From Paracoccus indicus (GTDB taxonomy: Bacteria; Pseudomonadota; Alphaproteobacteria; Rhodobacterales; Rhodobacteraceae), in NCBI RefSeq assembly GCF_003056335.1, contig NZ_PYWA01000001.1:62001-126000 (forward strand): a DNA stretch of 64,000 nt. Reading direction: 5' to 3'. A model generated the notes under the pieces. That model worked only from the letters and a program-made list of their open reading frames with translations. It searched no databases and was not told the origin of the DNA. The translations under genes and the position numbers were made by a program. Position 1 is the first letter of the stretch, and each line of letters starts with the position of its first letter. Shown piece after piece: positions 28,281 through 36,740 of the stretch.

Positions 28281-31079
28281 TTAGTGCGCGTCGGCCCAGT
28301 TCACGCCCTGTCCCGCATCCACCGTCAGGGGAACCGAAAGCTTCAGGACCGGCTCGGCGGCGTTTTCCATGATGTCGCGGGCTGTCCTGATCAGGTCGTC
28401 GACGGCGTCGTCGCGCACCTCGAAGACCAATTCATCATGAACTTGCAGCAGCATCCGCGCGGGCAGGTCCTTGATGGCGTCCGGCATACGGATCATGGCG
28501 CGGCGGATGATGTCGGCGGCAGCCCCCTGAATCGGCGCATTGATGGCCGCGCGGCGCGCACCGCCTGCGGCAGGGCCCGACTGGTTGATGCCGGGCGTGT
28601 TGATGCGGCGGCCGAACAGGGTCCGCACGAAGCCGTCCCGTTTCGCGTCGGCCACCGTCTTGTCCATGAAGGCACGAATTTCCGGGAAGCGTTCGAAATA
28701 GGTGTCGATGAAGCTTTGCGCCTCGGCCCGCGGGATGCGCAGGTTGCGCGACAGCCCGAAGCCCGAGATGCCATAGATGACCCCGAAGTTGATCGCCTTG
28801 GCCTGACGCCGGATCATCGGGTCCATGCCCTCGACGGGCACGCCGAACATCTGGCTGGCGGTCATGGCGTGGATGTCGATATCGTCGCGGAAGGCCTGCT
28901 TCAGCGCCGGGATGTCGGCGACATGGGCCAGGATGCGCAGCTCGATCTGGCTGTAGTCCAGGCTGACCAGCTTGTAGCCCTCGGGCGCGACGAAGGCCTG
29001 ACGGATGCGGCGGCCTTCCTCGGACCGGATCGGGATGTTCTGCAGGTTCGGCTCGCTTGAGGCCAGGCGCCCCGTCTGTGCGCCGGTGATGGAATAGCTG
29101 GTGTGCACCCGCCCCGTTTCAGGGTTCACATAGGTCTGCAGCGCATCGGTATAGGTCGATTTCAGCTTGCTGATCTGGCGCCAGTCCAGGACGCGTGCGG
29201 GCAGGTCGTGACCTTCGGCGGCCAGATCCTCCAGCACGTCGGCGCTGGTGGAATAGGCACCGGTCTTGCCCTGCTTGCCGCCTTGCAGGCCCATCGTCTC
29301 GAACAGGATCTGGCCCAGCTGCTTGGGGCTGCCGATGTTGAACTTCTCGCCAGCCAACTCGTGGATCTCATCCTCCAGCTGGGCCATCTTCTGGGCGAAG
29401 GCGTTGGACATCTGGTTCAGCGTGGCCCCGTCGACGCGGATGCCCGCCATCTCCATGTCGGCCAGCACCGGGATCATCGGGCGTTCCAGCGTCTGATAGG
29501 CGGTCATCACCTGCTGGTCGGGCAGCATCGGCAGGAAATGCTGATAAAGGCGCAGCGTGACATCCGCATCCTCGGCGGCATAGGGGGCGGCCTTGTCGAT
29601 GGCGACCTGGCCGAAATGGATCTGGCTCTTGCCCGACCCGATCAGCTCCTTGATGGGGATGCATTTATGGCCCAGATAGCGTTCGGCCAGTTCGTCCATG
29701 CCGTGATTATGCGTGCCCGCGTTCAGCGCATAGGACATCAGCATCGTATCGGCCAGGGGCGTCATGCGGATGCCCATGCGGGCCAGGATCTTCCAGTCGT
29801 ACTTAAGGTTCTGCCCGATCTTCAGGATCGCGGGATCTTCCAGCACCGGCTTCAGCGCAGCCAGCACGGCCTGCGCATCCAACTGGCCTTCGACCAGCGC
29901 GGATTTGCCAAACAGATCGTCGCCCCCCGCCACATGGCCAAGCGGAACATAGCAGGCCTTGCCCGGTGCCACGGCCAGCGAGATGCCGACCAGATCGGCG
30001 CGCATCTCGTCCAATCCGGTCGTTTCGGTATCGATGGCCACCTGCCCTGCCTCGCGGATGGCGGCGATCCAGCCGTCCAGCGCCTCCATGTCGGTCACGG
30101 TCTCATAGGCGGCGGTGTCGATGGCGGGCTGTTCGGGCGCGGCCGGCGCATCGGCTACGGGCGGGGCGGTGATGACAGGGGCCTCGGCCCCCAGCTTTTC
30201 GGCGATGCGGTTCGACAGAGTCCGCATCTCCATGGTGGACAGAAACTCCAGCAGGGTCTGCGGATCGGGGTCGCGCACCTCGAGGCTGTCCAGCGTGAAA
30301 TCCAGCGGCGTGTCGCAATCCAGCGCGACCAGACGGCGGCTGATGCGGATCTGTTCGGCGTGGTCGATCAGCGTCTGGCGACGCTTGGGTTGCTTGATTT
30401 CGCCTGCGCGTTCCAGCAGCGCGTCCAGATCGCCGTATTCGTTGATCAGCAGGGCGGCAGTCTTGATGCCGATGCCAGGCGCGCCGGGGACGTTGTCGAC
30501 CGCGTCACCTGCCAGCGCCTGCACGTCGATGACCCGGTCGGGGCCGACGCCGAACTTCTCCATCACCTCATCGGGGCCGATCAGCTTGTTCTTGATCGGG
30601 TCCAGCATGTCGACGCCGTTGCCGACCAGCTGCATCAGGTCCTTGTCGCTGCTGATGATGGTGACGCTGCCGCCCGCATCGCGCGCCTTGCAGGACAGGG
30701 CGGCGATGATGTCGTCGGCCTCGTACCCTTCGGTCTCGATGCAGGCGATGTTGAAGGCGCGGGTCGCGTCGCGGGTCAGCGGGAACTGCGGGCGCAGATC
30801 CTCGGGCGGTTCGGGGCGGTTGGCCTTGTAGTCGGGGAAGATCTCGTTGCGGAATGTCTTCGAGGAATGGTCGAAGATCACCGCCGCATGGGTGGGGGCG
30901 CTGCTGCCGTCCTCGTTCTGGACATAGCGCCACAGCATGTTGCAGAAGCCCGCAACGGCGCCCATCGGCAGCCCGTCCGATTTCCGCGTCAACGGCGGCA
31001 GCGCGTGATAGGCGCGGAAGATGAAGGCCGATCCGTCGATCAGATGCAGGTGGCAGCCCTTGCCGAATGCGTCGCTCAT
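28281..31079 (-). CDS. polA: DNA polymerase I
   Basis: Repair and Okazaki-fragment polymerase of 932 residues with all three domains. The 5'-3' exonuclease (about 1-300) shows [27 protein letters not shown] and [10 protein letters not shown]. The 3'-5' proofreading domain (about 330-520) is intact by its motifs [22 protein letters not shown] and [13 protein letters not shown]. The polymerase domain has [27 protein letters not shown] and [11 protein letters not shown]. The ATG at 31079 follows GAGGGG; a TTG two codons earlier is possible. Confidence 0.98.
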   Translation of the reverse strand: MSDAFGKGCHLHLIDGSAFIFRAYHALPPLTRKSDGLPMGAVAGFCNMLWRYVQNEDGSSAPTHAAVIFDHSSKTFRNEIFPDYKANRPEPPEDLRPQFPLTRDATRAFNIACIETEGYEADDIIAALSCKARDAGGSVTIISSDKDLMQLVGNGVDMLDPIKNKLIGPDEVMEKFGVGPDRVIDVQALAGDAVDNVPGAPGIGIKTAALLINEYGDLDALLERAGEIKQPKRRQTLIDHAEQIRISRRLVALDCDTPLDFTLDSLEVRDPDPQTLLEFLSTMEMRTLSNRIAEKLGAEAPVITAPPVADAPAAPEQPAIDTAAYETVTDMEALDGWIAAIREAGQVAIDTETTGLDEMRADLVGISLAVAPGKACYVPLGHVAGGDDLFGKSALVEGQLDAQAVLAALKPVLEDPAILKIGQNLKYDWKILARMGIRMTPLADTMLMSYALNAGTHNHGMDELAERYLGHKCIPIKELIGSGKSQIHFGQVAIDKAAPYAAEDADVTLRLYQHFLPMLPDQQVMTAYQTLERPMIPVLADMEMAGIRVDGATLNQMSNAFAQKMAQLEDEIHELAGEKFNIGSPKQLGQILFETMGLQGGKQGKTGAYSTSADVLEDLAAEGHDLPARVLDWRQISKLKSTYTDALQTYVNPETGRVHTSYSITGAQTGRLASSEPNLQNIPIRSEEGRRIRQAFVAPEGYKLVSLDYSQIELRILAHVADIPALKQAFRDDIDIHAMTASQMFGVPVEGMDPMIRRQAKAINFGVIYGISGFGLSRNLRIPRAEAQSFIDTYFERFPEIRAFMDKTVADAKRDGFVRTLFGRRINTPGINQSGPAAGGARRAAINAPIQGAAADIIRRAMIRMPDAIKDLPARMLLQVHDELVFEVRDDAVDDLIRTARDIMENAAEPVLKLSVPLTVDAGQGVNWADAH

Positions 31080-31103
31080 GCTCAACTTCCCCTCTGGTCA
31101 GAG

Positions 31104-31334
31104 ATGTCTTCTGACACGCCCGCGCCGAAATCTCCAGATGCCGATGGGAACCAGCCGATGCCCAAGATGCGCCGCAAGGCCGACCTGCCCCACAAGACCT
31201 GCGCGACCTGCGGGCTGCCCTTCGCCTGGCGCAAGAAATGGGCGAAGGATTGGGATCAGGTCAGATATTGTTCCGACCGCTGCCGGAACGCCGCACGAAG
31301 GTCGGGGAAAGGTGGCGAAGCCACCCGGCCTTGA
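31104..31334 (+). CDS. Small DUF2256 zinc-ribbon-like protein
   Basis: Short basic protein, 76 residues from this start. The conserved DUF2256 core is [20 protein letters not shown] followed by KW, then VRYCSDRCR, giving two CxxC-like pairs that probably bind zinc. The function is unknown to me. The first 18 residues are low complexity, so translation may begin at the ATG at 31158 ([11 protein letters not shown]). It starts 24 bases from polA on the opposite strand and converges on another small zinc protein. Confidence 0.78.
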   Translation: MSSDTPAPKSPDADGNQPMPKMRRKADLPHKTCATCGLPFAWRKKWAKDWDQVRYCSDRCRNAARRSGKGGEATRP

Positions 31335-31336
31335 CG

Positions 31337-31353
31337 GCCCCCTCGATGGGGGC
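31337..31353. terminator. Small hairpin between converging zinc-protein genes
   Basis: GCCCCC and GGGGGC form a 6-bp stem with a TCGAT loop just after the DUF2256 stop, in a 59-base convergent gap. Confidence 0.45.
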
Positions 31354-31393
31354 TGGCAAGGCCTGCCGCTTGGGCGTCAGGGGCCGGGACGGA

Positions 31394-31639
31394 TCAGTGA
31401 TCGTCGGCGGCGTGGGCGCGGTCGATGATGAAACGCTTGTCGCAATAGCCGCAATCGACGAAGCCCGCCTCCGGCGCGATGGCCAGCCAGACGCGCGGAT
31501 GGCCCAAGCCCGCGCCGTCGTCGCCATCGCAGCTGACGCGCCACTTGGTCACCACCTCGGTGACGGGGGCGGGCGAATTCATCGCCTCGGGGCCGGTTTC
31601 GGTCGACAGAGGCGTTTCGGGCGTGACGTGCTGGGTCAT
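31394..31639 (-). CDS. Zinc-finger protein of the NDUFS6/zf-CHCC family
   Basis: Protein of 81 residues. After a flexible N-terminus it has the core [20 protein letters not shown] and then [11 protein letters not shown], which is the C-x-H-x-C-x-x-C zinc arrangement of the bacterial relatives of complex I subunit NDUFS6. A link with respiratory complex I in alphaproteobacteria is plausible but is inference from the family. AAGAAGG lies 7 bases before the ATG. It diverges from the ABC ATPase gene. Confidence 0.88.
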   Translation of the reverse strand: MTQHVTPETPLSTETGPEAMNSPAPVTEVVTKWRVSCDGDDGAGLGHPRVWLAIAPEAGFVDCGYCDKRFIIDRAHAADDH

Positions 31640-31731
31640 GGGCTGGCCTTCTTGTGGCGGCGGGCTTCATCTGGTCTAACCCCCAATAGCGCAGCGCCGC
31701 CTGCCTTCGCAAGCACTGCAAGGATGACCCC

Positions 31732-32658
31732 ATGCCCGATGCACTTCAGATCACCGGTCTACGCAAGACCTACGCCGCCCAAGGCAACGCCCCTGCCAAG
31801 CACGCCCTGAAAGGCGTCGACCTGACCATCAAGGCGGGCAGCATCTTCGGCCTGCTGGGTCCGAACGGGGCGGGCAAATCCACCATGATCAACATCCTGG
31901 CCGGTCTGGTGAACAAGACCGCGGGTCAGGTTGTCATCTGGGGCTTCGATCAGGATGTGAACCCGCGCCAGTCGCGGGCCGCCATCGGGGTCATGCCGCA
32001 GGAGCTGAACATGGACCCCTTCTTCACCCCCCGCGCCAGCCTCGAGGTGCAGGCGGGCCTCTACGGCGTGCCGAAATCCGAACGCTGGACGGATGAACTG
32101 CTGGAACTGGTCGGCCTGACCGATCAGGCCAATGCCTATGCCCGCAACCTTTCGGGCGGGATGAAGCGACGCCTGCTGCTGGCCAAGGCGCTGGTCCACC
32201 GCCCCCAGATCCTGGTGCTGGACGAACCGACCGCGGGCGTCGACATCACCCTGCGCGAGATGCTGTGGTCCAACGTCCGCAAGCTGAACGAGGCGGGCAT
32301 GACCATCATCCTGACCACGCATTACCTGGAAGAGGCCGAACAGATGTGCGACGAGATCGCCATCATCAATCACGGCGAACTGGTCGTGCGTCAGAACACC
32401 CGCGACCTGCTGTCGCGCACCGACGGCAAGACGCTGGTACTGGATACGGGCGGGCCGGTCACCCTGCCCCCCATGCCCGAGGGTGTGCGCCACGAACGCC
32501 GCCCCGACGGGCGGCTTGCGATCACCTATCCGCCCTCGCGGCTGCGGGCCGATCAGCTGCTGGACGCGCTGCGGGGCGCGGGCATCCCGATTCTGGACGT
32601 CGCGACCGAACAGCCGGATCTGGAAGACGTCTTCGTGGAACTGACGCGCGACAAGTGA
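31732..32658 (+). CDS. ABC-2 type transporter ATP-binding protein
   Basis: ABC ATPase of 308 residues with Walker A GPNGAGKST (about 46-54), signature LSGGMKRR, Walker B ILVLDEPTAGVD and the switch His in TTHYLEEAEQ. The Asp after the signature-Walker B region (AGVDITLRE) and the C-terminal extension are typical of drug- or polysaccharide-export ABC-2 systems of the CcmA/NodI/YadG type. No permease gene lies next to it, so the partner must be elsewhere. AAGGA lies 7 bases before the ATG. Confidence 0.9.
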   Translation: MPDALQITGLRKTYAAQGNAPAKHALKGVDLTIKAGSIFGLLGPNGAGKSTMINILAGLVNKTAGQVVIWGFDQDVNPRQSRAAIGVMPQELNMDPFFTPRASLEVQAGLYGVPKSERWTDELLELVGLTDQANAYARNLSGGMKRRLLLAKALVHRPQILVLDEPTAGVDITLREMLWSNVRKLNEAGMTIILTTHYLEEAEQMCDEIAIINHGELVVRQNTRDLLSRTDGKTLVLDTGGPVTLPPMPEGVRHERRPDGRLAITYPPSRLRADQLLDALRGAGIPILDVATEQPDLEDVFVELTRDK

Positions 32659-32679
32659 TCCTGACGAGCGCCCCGCAGG

Positions 32680-33060
32680 TCAGTCGCGCAGGCTGACCAT
32701 CGGCCCCATCATCCGGCCACCCATGATGTGCAGGTGGAAATGCGGCACCTCCTGCACGCCATGTTCGCCGGCGTTGGTGATGGCGCGGAAACCCTTGCCA
32801 TCCTCAAGCCCCACACCTTCGGATGCCACGACCTGCGCGCAAAGCCGCATGAACCCCGCGATCTCGGCGTCCGAGGCATTGGTCGAGAAATCGTCGAAGC
32901 TGACATAGGCGCCCTTGGGGATCACCAGCACATGGGTCGGAGCCTTGGGCGAGATGTCGCGGAAGGCCAGCGCGTGATCGTTCTCGGCCACGGTGTCGTT
33001 CGGGATCTCCTTGCGCAGGATCTTGGCAAAGATGTTGCTGTCGTCATAGGCGATTGCCAT
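32680..33060 (-). CDS. HIT family (HINT-like) nucleotide hydrolase
   Basis: Histidine-triad protein of 126 residues. The triad is H107-H109-H111 in PHFHLHIMGGRMMGP, and the fold shows FRDISPKAPTHVLVIPK. HINT-type proteins hydrolyse purine nucleoside phosphoramidates such as AMP-lysine. AAAGG lies 8 bases before the start. It follows the glycosyltransferase gene by 12 bases on the same strand and may share its transcript. Confidence 0.95.
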   Translation of the reverse strand: MAIAYDDSNIFAKILRKEIPNDTVAENDHALAFRDISPKAPTHVLVIPKGAYVSFDDFSTNASDAEIAGFMRLCAQVVASEGVGLEDGKGFRAITNAGEHGVQEVPHFHLHIMGGRMMGPMVSLRD

Positions 33061-33072
33061 GGGGGAACCTTT

Positions 33073-34650
33073 CTAGTCTTCGAACAGATGCGGCGTTTCC
33101 GCCAGTTTTCGGGCCTGATCGGCCGGGATCTTGAAGAAGCTGGCCAAGGCGGCGGCATTCGCCTCGGGGCCAGCCTGTTCCGAGATGATGGACAGATGGG
33201 TGAAGCCGGCCTCCTTCAGGCGGTCGGCCTCGTGCTGCAGGTCGCTGCGAACGATGGGCAGCAGGCTTTCGATCTGCGCCTGCGGGGCGTCATCGGCCAC
33301 CAGCCCGACGCGTCCCATGTGCCCGCGCACGTATTCGTCGTCGAACGCGCTCTCGATGAACAGCACGCGCACCTCCGACCGGTCGTTGTTGAAATCGCGC
33401 ACAAGGCTCAGCGCCGAGGGATCGACGCAGAAGGCCAGCTGCCGGGTGTCGAACTGTTCGAACATCAGCTTGACCAAGGCCCGCCGGTGCCTTTCGCGCT
33501 TGCCGAGCGAGGATTCGACACCCCCCATCTCGGGCAGGTTGGCCTCGGTTTCGTTGAACAGGTAATCCACGGCGGGAATATCGGTGTGATGGCGGGTCGC
33601 CGCCGTCAAGCGCTTGGCGACATGCCATTTCTTGGCCACGATGATATGGGCGATGCGGTTGTTGCCCAGGCTGCCGTCGGTTTCCCAGAAACGCGGGGCG
33701 AAACGCCGCCCGATGCGCCCCCGCCCCGTCAGGAAGCTGAACAGGCGACGCCCCTCAGCGGCGATGGGGAAATTCTGCCCGATGGTCTGCCACAGGGCGC
33801 CCAGCCTCTCGCGCAGCTCCAGCGCCTCGGGGCTGATCTTGCGGGCGAACAGGTAATCCTGGCGTAGCAGCAGGTCGTAGTGGTCGTTGTAGAAGGTCAC
33901 CGGCATCCCGTAGTCGGTGAAGATCAGGAAGGTCAGCGTGCGGGTGCGGATCTGGGTCCTGGGCACCACATGGGCCACGAGCGTCTGGAAGAAGGTCTCG
34001 TCGGGGATCCAGGTGGTGCTGAAGAAGCGCGGGATCTCGGGTCGCTGGCGGATCAGGTCCAGGATCGCCTCGATGGTCTGGCGGCGCAGGCACCACCATT
34101 GCGATCCGATCATCACCTGCAGATCGCGGGGCACCTCTCGCGTGATGCCAAAGCGTTTCTGCAGTTCGAAGCTGGTATAGAACAGCCACTTCTGGGTGCG
34201 TTCGTTGAACCAGTGGCGATAGATCAGCCGCTCTTCCTTGAAGCCGGTCTTGATCCAGTCGCTTTTGAAATAGTCGAAGCTTTCGATATAATCGCAATCC
34301 TCGGCATCCAGAAAGGACCGCGCGAATTCGCCCGACTTGATGGGCATGCAATCGCCCGACAGCATGTAGAAATGCGTGGCCTGCGGAAAGGCGGCCTCGG
34401 CCGCGCGGACGGCTTCCAGGGTGGCCGCGACCAGCGACCATTCTCCCCATCCGCATTTCAGCCTGCGCTGCGCGAAGGTGACGCCGGGGTGATCGCCAAG
34501 CGCGTCCTTGATCTGCTGGAACATGGCGGCGGGCGCACGCTTGTCGAAATGGATCGAGACGAAATCCCCGGTGGCGGTCAGCCGCCTTGCCTGATCGATG
34601 ACGCCCTGCGGGTCCTTGTGCGTCAGCAGAATGAAGGCAATCCGCGCCAT
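33073..34650 (-). CDS. GT14-type glycosyltransferase with large C-terminal extension
   Basis: Predicted cytoplasmic glycosyltransferase of 525 residues. The N-terminal about 270 residues match Core-2/I-branching beta-1,6-N-acetylglucosaminyltransferases (family GT14): MARIAFILLTHKDPQGV, SIHFDKRA, FYMLSGDCMPIKS, GSQWWCLRR and TTWIPDETFFQT. The C-terminal about 250 residues (from FLIFTDYG on) are unlike other GT14 enzymes I know and probably correspond to the Rhodobacteraceae-specific DUF5927/DUF5928 extension. It diverges from a sulfotransferase, so the two may build and sulfate the same surface glycan; this is inference. No signal peptide or membrane helix is seen. Confidence 0.85.
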   Translation of the reverse strand: MARIAFILLTHKDPQGVIDQARRLTATGDFVSIHFDKRAPAAMFQQIKDALGDHPGVTFAQRRLKCGWGEWSLVAATLEAVRAAEAAFPQATHFYMLSGDCMPIKSGEFARSFLDAEDCDYIESFDYFKSDWIKTGFKEERLIYRHWFNERTQKWLFYTSFELQKRFGITREVPRDLQVMIGSQWWCLRRQTIEAILDLIRQRPEIPRFFSTTWIPDETFFQTLVAHVVPRTQIRTRTLTFLIFTDYGMPVTFYNDHYDLLLRQDYLFARKISPEALELRERLGALWQTIGQNFPIAAEGRRLFSFLTGRGRIGRRFAPRFWETDGSLGNNRIAHIIVAKKWHVAKRLTAATRHHTDIPAVDYLFNETEANLPEMGGVESSLGKRERHRRALVKLMFEQFDTRQLAFCVDPSALSLVRDFNNDRSEVRVLFIESAFDDEYVRGHMGRVGLVADDAPQAQIESLLPIVRSDLQHEADRLKEAGFTHLSIISEQAGPEANAAALASFFKIPADQARKLAETPHLFED

Positions 34651-34820
34651 GTTTCGATGACCCCTCTCGGACTGATTGCACGCGCCTTGACGTAAGACGT
34701 TGAAAAACTCTGTCAGTTTTGCTTTGAGTGTGTAACGATTTTTAACGTTGGGACAAGCAGCACGACCCGCCAGTCCAATTTCATCGGGTCGGATGCCGGC
34801 AATTTCGGAGTGGTACGCAC
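34651..34820. promoter_or_regulatory. AT-rich divergent promoter region of the glycosyltransferase/sulfotransferase pair
   Basis: A 170-base gap that is visibly richer in A and T (about 34695-34760) than its surroundings. It includes AACGATTTTTAACGTT, a short inverted repeat, and several TTG-type hexamers. I cannot assign a definite -35/-10 pair to either gene. Confidence 0.45.
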
Positions 34821-35639
34821 ATGGGTTTTCCCGGCGTCTGGATGACGGAAAGTGAAAGCATGATCTATCGGGTCGTGCCGAAATGCGCGTGCTCGACCAT
34901 CGGTCAGATCATGTTCCATTCGGATCACGGTCGCTTCTTCGACGGCGATATCCACGATGCGACCGAGGGCATGCACAAATGGGCCCAGGAACACAGCCAC
35001 GACCCCATCGAACGCGCCGTCCGCGCGCATGAGGCGGTTACCTTCACCTGCGTCCGCAACCCCTATGCGCGCATCCTGTCGTCCTTCTTCGACAAGATCG
35101 CCGGCATTCAGCGCAATGGCCGCCGCTATCGCGGCAACCTGGTGCCGCAGTTGATCCAGCGTTACGGCATCGACGTGGGCAGCCCCGAAAACGACTTCGA
35201 ATTCGACCAGGTTGCCAGCTTCCGTCGTTTTCTGCTGTTCGCCCGCGATACCATCCGCTTCCGCAAGCCGATGGAGCCCGACATCCATTGGTCCGCCATG
35301 TCGGGTCATATCGCAACCTTCATCGTGAACGGCGGCCGCTACGATCAGATTTTCCACACCGAATCCTTCAACGAGGGCATGCGGAAGGTGCTGGACCAGG
35401 CCGATACCAAGGTGCAGATGGACCTTGAGCAGGTGCCGCGCTTCAACGAATCCGAAGGGCATGGCTCCAAGCGCGCCCATAAGGTCAGCGAATATTTCGA
35501 CGATCTGTCACGTCACCTGATCTGGGAAATCTACAAGGACGATTTCCAGCTGTTCAAATACGACTTCGACGATCCCGACAACAAGTTCGCCGTGGCCGAG
35601 GTCGACATCGACGAGGTTCACGCCAAGCTGGGTCGCTGA
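34821..35639 (+). CDS. Family 2 carbohydrate sulfotransferase
   Basis: Protein of 272 residues with the PAPS-binding 5' phosphosulfate loop VPKCACSTIGQIM (near residue 18) and the 3' phosphate-binding segment RNPYARILSSFFDK, both typical of sulfotransferase family 2. It should move sulfate from PAPS to a hydroxyl of a glycan. No signal peptide or membrane anchor is visible, so sulfation would be cytosolic, before export. Start alternatives exist at 34842 and 34860; GGAG lies 10 bases before 34821. It diverges from a GT14-type glycosyltransferase and ends at a strong hairpin. Confidence 0.88.
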   Translation: MGFPGVWMTESESMIYRVVPKCACSTIGQIMFHSDHGRFFDGDIHDATEGMHKWAQEHSHDPIERAVRAHEAVTFTCVRNPYARILSSFFDKIAGIQRNGRRYRGNLVPQLIQRYGIDVGSPENDFEFDQVASFRRFLLFARDTIRFRKPMEPDIHWSAMSGHIATFIVNGGRYDQIFHTESFNEGMRKVLDQADTKVQMDLEQVPRFNESEGHGSKRAHKVSEYFDDLSRHLIWEIYKDDFQLFKYDFDDPDNKFAVAEVDIDEVHAKLGR

Positions 35640-35656
35640 ACCCGACGTCAGAAACG

Positions 35657-35685
35657 AAAAGGGCGCCCGGCAGGGGCGCCCTTTT
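35657..35685. terminator. Bidirectional terminator between sulfotransferase and dps
   Basis: AAAAGGGCGCCC and GGGCGCCCTTTT form a perfect 12-bp stem around GGCAG, with A and T tracts at the stem base that serve both strands. Confidence 0.88.
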
Positions 35686-35700
35686 CCACTGGGTCGGCGG

Positions 35701-36174
35701 TTATTCCAAGTGGCTTTCCAGGAACCACAGATCCTTGTCCGCCGTCCGCGAGGCGGCGGTGAAGATGTCGGCGGTATCGGCCTCGCCGGCTTCGTCGGTG
35801 ATGTCGATGGCCTTGCGCAGGTTTTCACCATGGTCGCGCAAGCGGTCGCACAACTCCTTGATGTGGTCGTTCACCTTGGTCACATCGGTCGGATAGGGCT
35901 TCAGCGTCGATTCCCTGGCGATGTTTTCAGCCGTTCCGATGGCCACGCCGTCCAGGATCTGGATGCGTTCGGCGAAGGTGTCCAGGTGTTCGTTCAACCG
36001 GGCATTCACTCCGTCGACGAATTCATGGACGGCGATGAAGTTGATGCCCTTCATGTTCCAATGCGCCTGCTTGATGGCCAGCGACAGCGCCAACCCGTCG
36101 GCCAGACGGGCGTTCAGTTCCGAGATCGCGGTCTTGCGGGCGTTGTCGGTCAGCCCCTTCAGGTTCACAGCCAT
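35701..36174 (-). CDS. dps: DNA starvation/stationary-phase protection protein Dps
   Basis: Ferritin-like protein of 157 residues that oxidises and stores iron and can coat DNA. The ferroxidase ligands sit in the expected spacing: H38 (AHWNMKG), H50 and D54 (AVHEFVDGV), D65 and E69 (EHLDTFAER). The lysine-rich DNA-binding N-terminus of E. coli Dps is only weakly present. AAAGGAG lies 6 bases before the ATG at 36174, which rules out the longer reading from 36195. A TTCGGG/CCCGAA hairpin lies in the leader at 36195-36213. Confidence 0.95.
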   Translation of the reverse strand: MAVNLKGLTDNARKTAISELNARLADGLALSLAIKQAHWNMKGINFIAVHEFVDGVNARLNEHLDTFAERIQILDGVAIGTAENIARESTLKPYPTDVTKVNDHIKELCDRLRDHGENLRKAIDITDEAGEADTADIFTAASRTADKDLWFLESHLE

Positions 36175-36194
36175 GGTAAGCTCCTTTGTCGTCA

Positions 36195-36213
36195 TTCGGG
36201 CCTACAACCCGAA
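36195..36213 (-). promoter_or_regulatory. Small hairpin in the dps leader
   Basis: TTCGGG and CCCGAA form a 6-bp stem with a 7-base loop, 20 bases before the dps start. It could be an operator half-site pair or an mRNA structure; no known OxyR or Fur site is evident. Confidence 0.35.
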
Positions 36214-36263
36214 GGACAGGACGCAGGTTCCACCACAGGTGCGGGGCCGGGGAACCGGGCATG

Positions 36264-36295
36264 AAAAAACGGCGCCCCCTTGCGGGAAGCGCCGT
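36264..36295 (-). terminator. Terminator after acpP
   Basis: On the minus strand ACGGCGC and GCGCCGT form a 7-bp stem closed over a loop, then a run of six T. It lies about 40 bases after the acpP stop. Confidence 0.8.
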
Positions 36296-36336
36296 CTTGG
36301 ACGTTGCCCCTTGGCGGGGCAACCGCAAGCGTCGGA

Positions 36337-36570
36337 TCAGACCGCGCCCTTGATGAAGCTCACTGCATCGCCAACCGTCTGGATGGTTTCAGCGGCGTCG
36401 TCGGGGATCTCGATCCCGAACTCTTCTTCGAAGGCCATAACCAGCTCGACGGTGTCGAGGCTGTCGGCACCCAGATCGTCGATGAACGAAGCGGATTCGA
36501 CCACCTTGTCTTCGTCAACACCCAGGTGCTCGACTACGATCTTCTTCACGCGATCAGCGATATCGCTCAT
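36337..36570 (-). CDS. acpP: Acyl carrier protein
   Basis: Carrier of growing fatty-acyl chains (77 residues). The phosphopantetheine attachment serine is S37 in [19 protein letters not shown], and the protein is strongly acidic, as ACPs are. GAGGA lies 6 bases before the ATG. It is the third gene of fabD-fabG-acpP; the 170-base gap to fabG holds a probable separate promoter and an inverted repeat. Confidence 0.98.
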   Translation of the reverse strand: MSDIADRVKKIVVEHLGVDEDKVVESASFIDDLGADSLDTVELVMAFEEEFGIEIPDDAAETIQTVGDAVSFIKGAV

Positions 36571-36663
36571 GTCATATCCTCATTTCGCGGGCATCCGCCC
36601 ATTTTTTGCTCGGGCAAGCGGCCCGATTCAGCACAGGGCGGTTCCCCTGCTGCTAAAGCCGGG

Positions 36664-36691
36664 GATATAGCACCCATGAACCTTCATGCAA
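36664..36691 (-). promoter_or_regulatory. Candidate acpP promoter
   Basis: On the minus strand TTGCAT, 16 bases, TATATC gives a weak sigma-70-like -35/-10 pair. Transcription would start near 36655 and give a leader of about 85 bases. The match is partial, so this is only a suggestion. Confidence 0.35.
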
Positions 36692-36726
36692 CCGCTTTCG
36701 CATCAGATCCGGATCGGCGTTGCATG
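36685..36726. other. Inverted repeat in fabG-acpP gap
   Basis: CATGCAAC (36685-36692) and GTTGCATG (36719-36726) are exact 8-base complements flanking 26 bases that include the palindrome GATCCGGATC. The left arm overlaps the candidate -35 of acpP, so it could be an operator or, on RNA, a stem-loop between the two genes. Confidence 0.45.
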
Positions 36727-36740
36727 CAGGTCAAAGCCCG

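Noticed and set aside
29103..31334. Very long open frame (743 codons) antisense to polA
   Set aside because: It is the complement of a strongly conserved gene in GC-rich DNA. Only its last 76 codons, beyond polA, form a recognisable protein (DUF2256).
34686..34760. Defined -35/-10 boxes in the glycosyltransferase/sulfotransferase gap
   Set aside because: Several TTG-type and T/A-rich hexamers occur but none has both good match and spacing, so only the region is reported.
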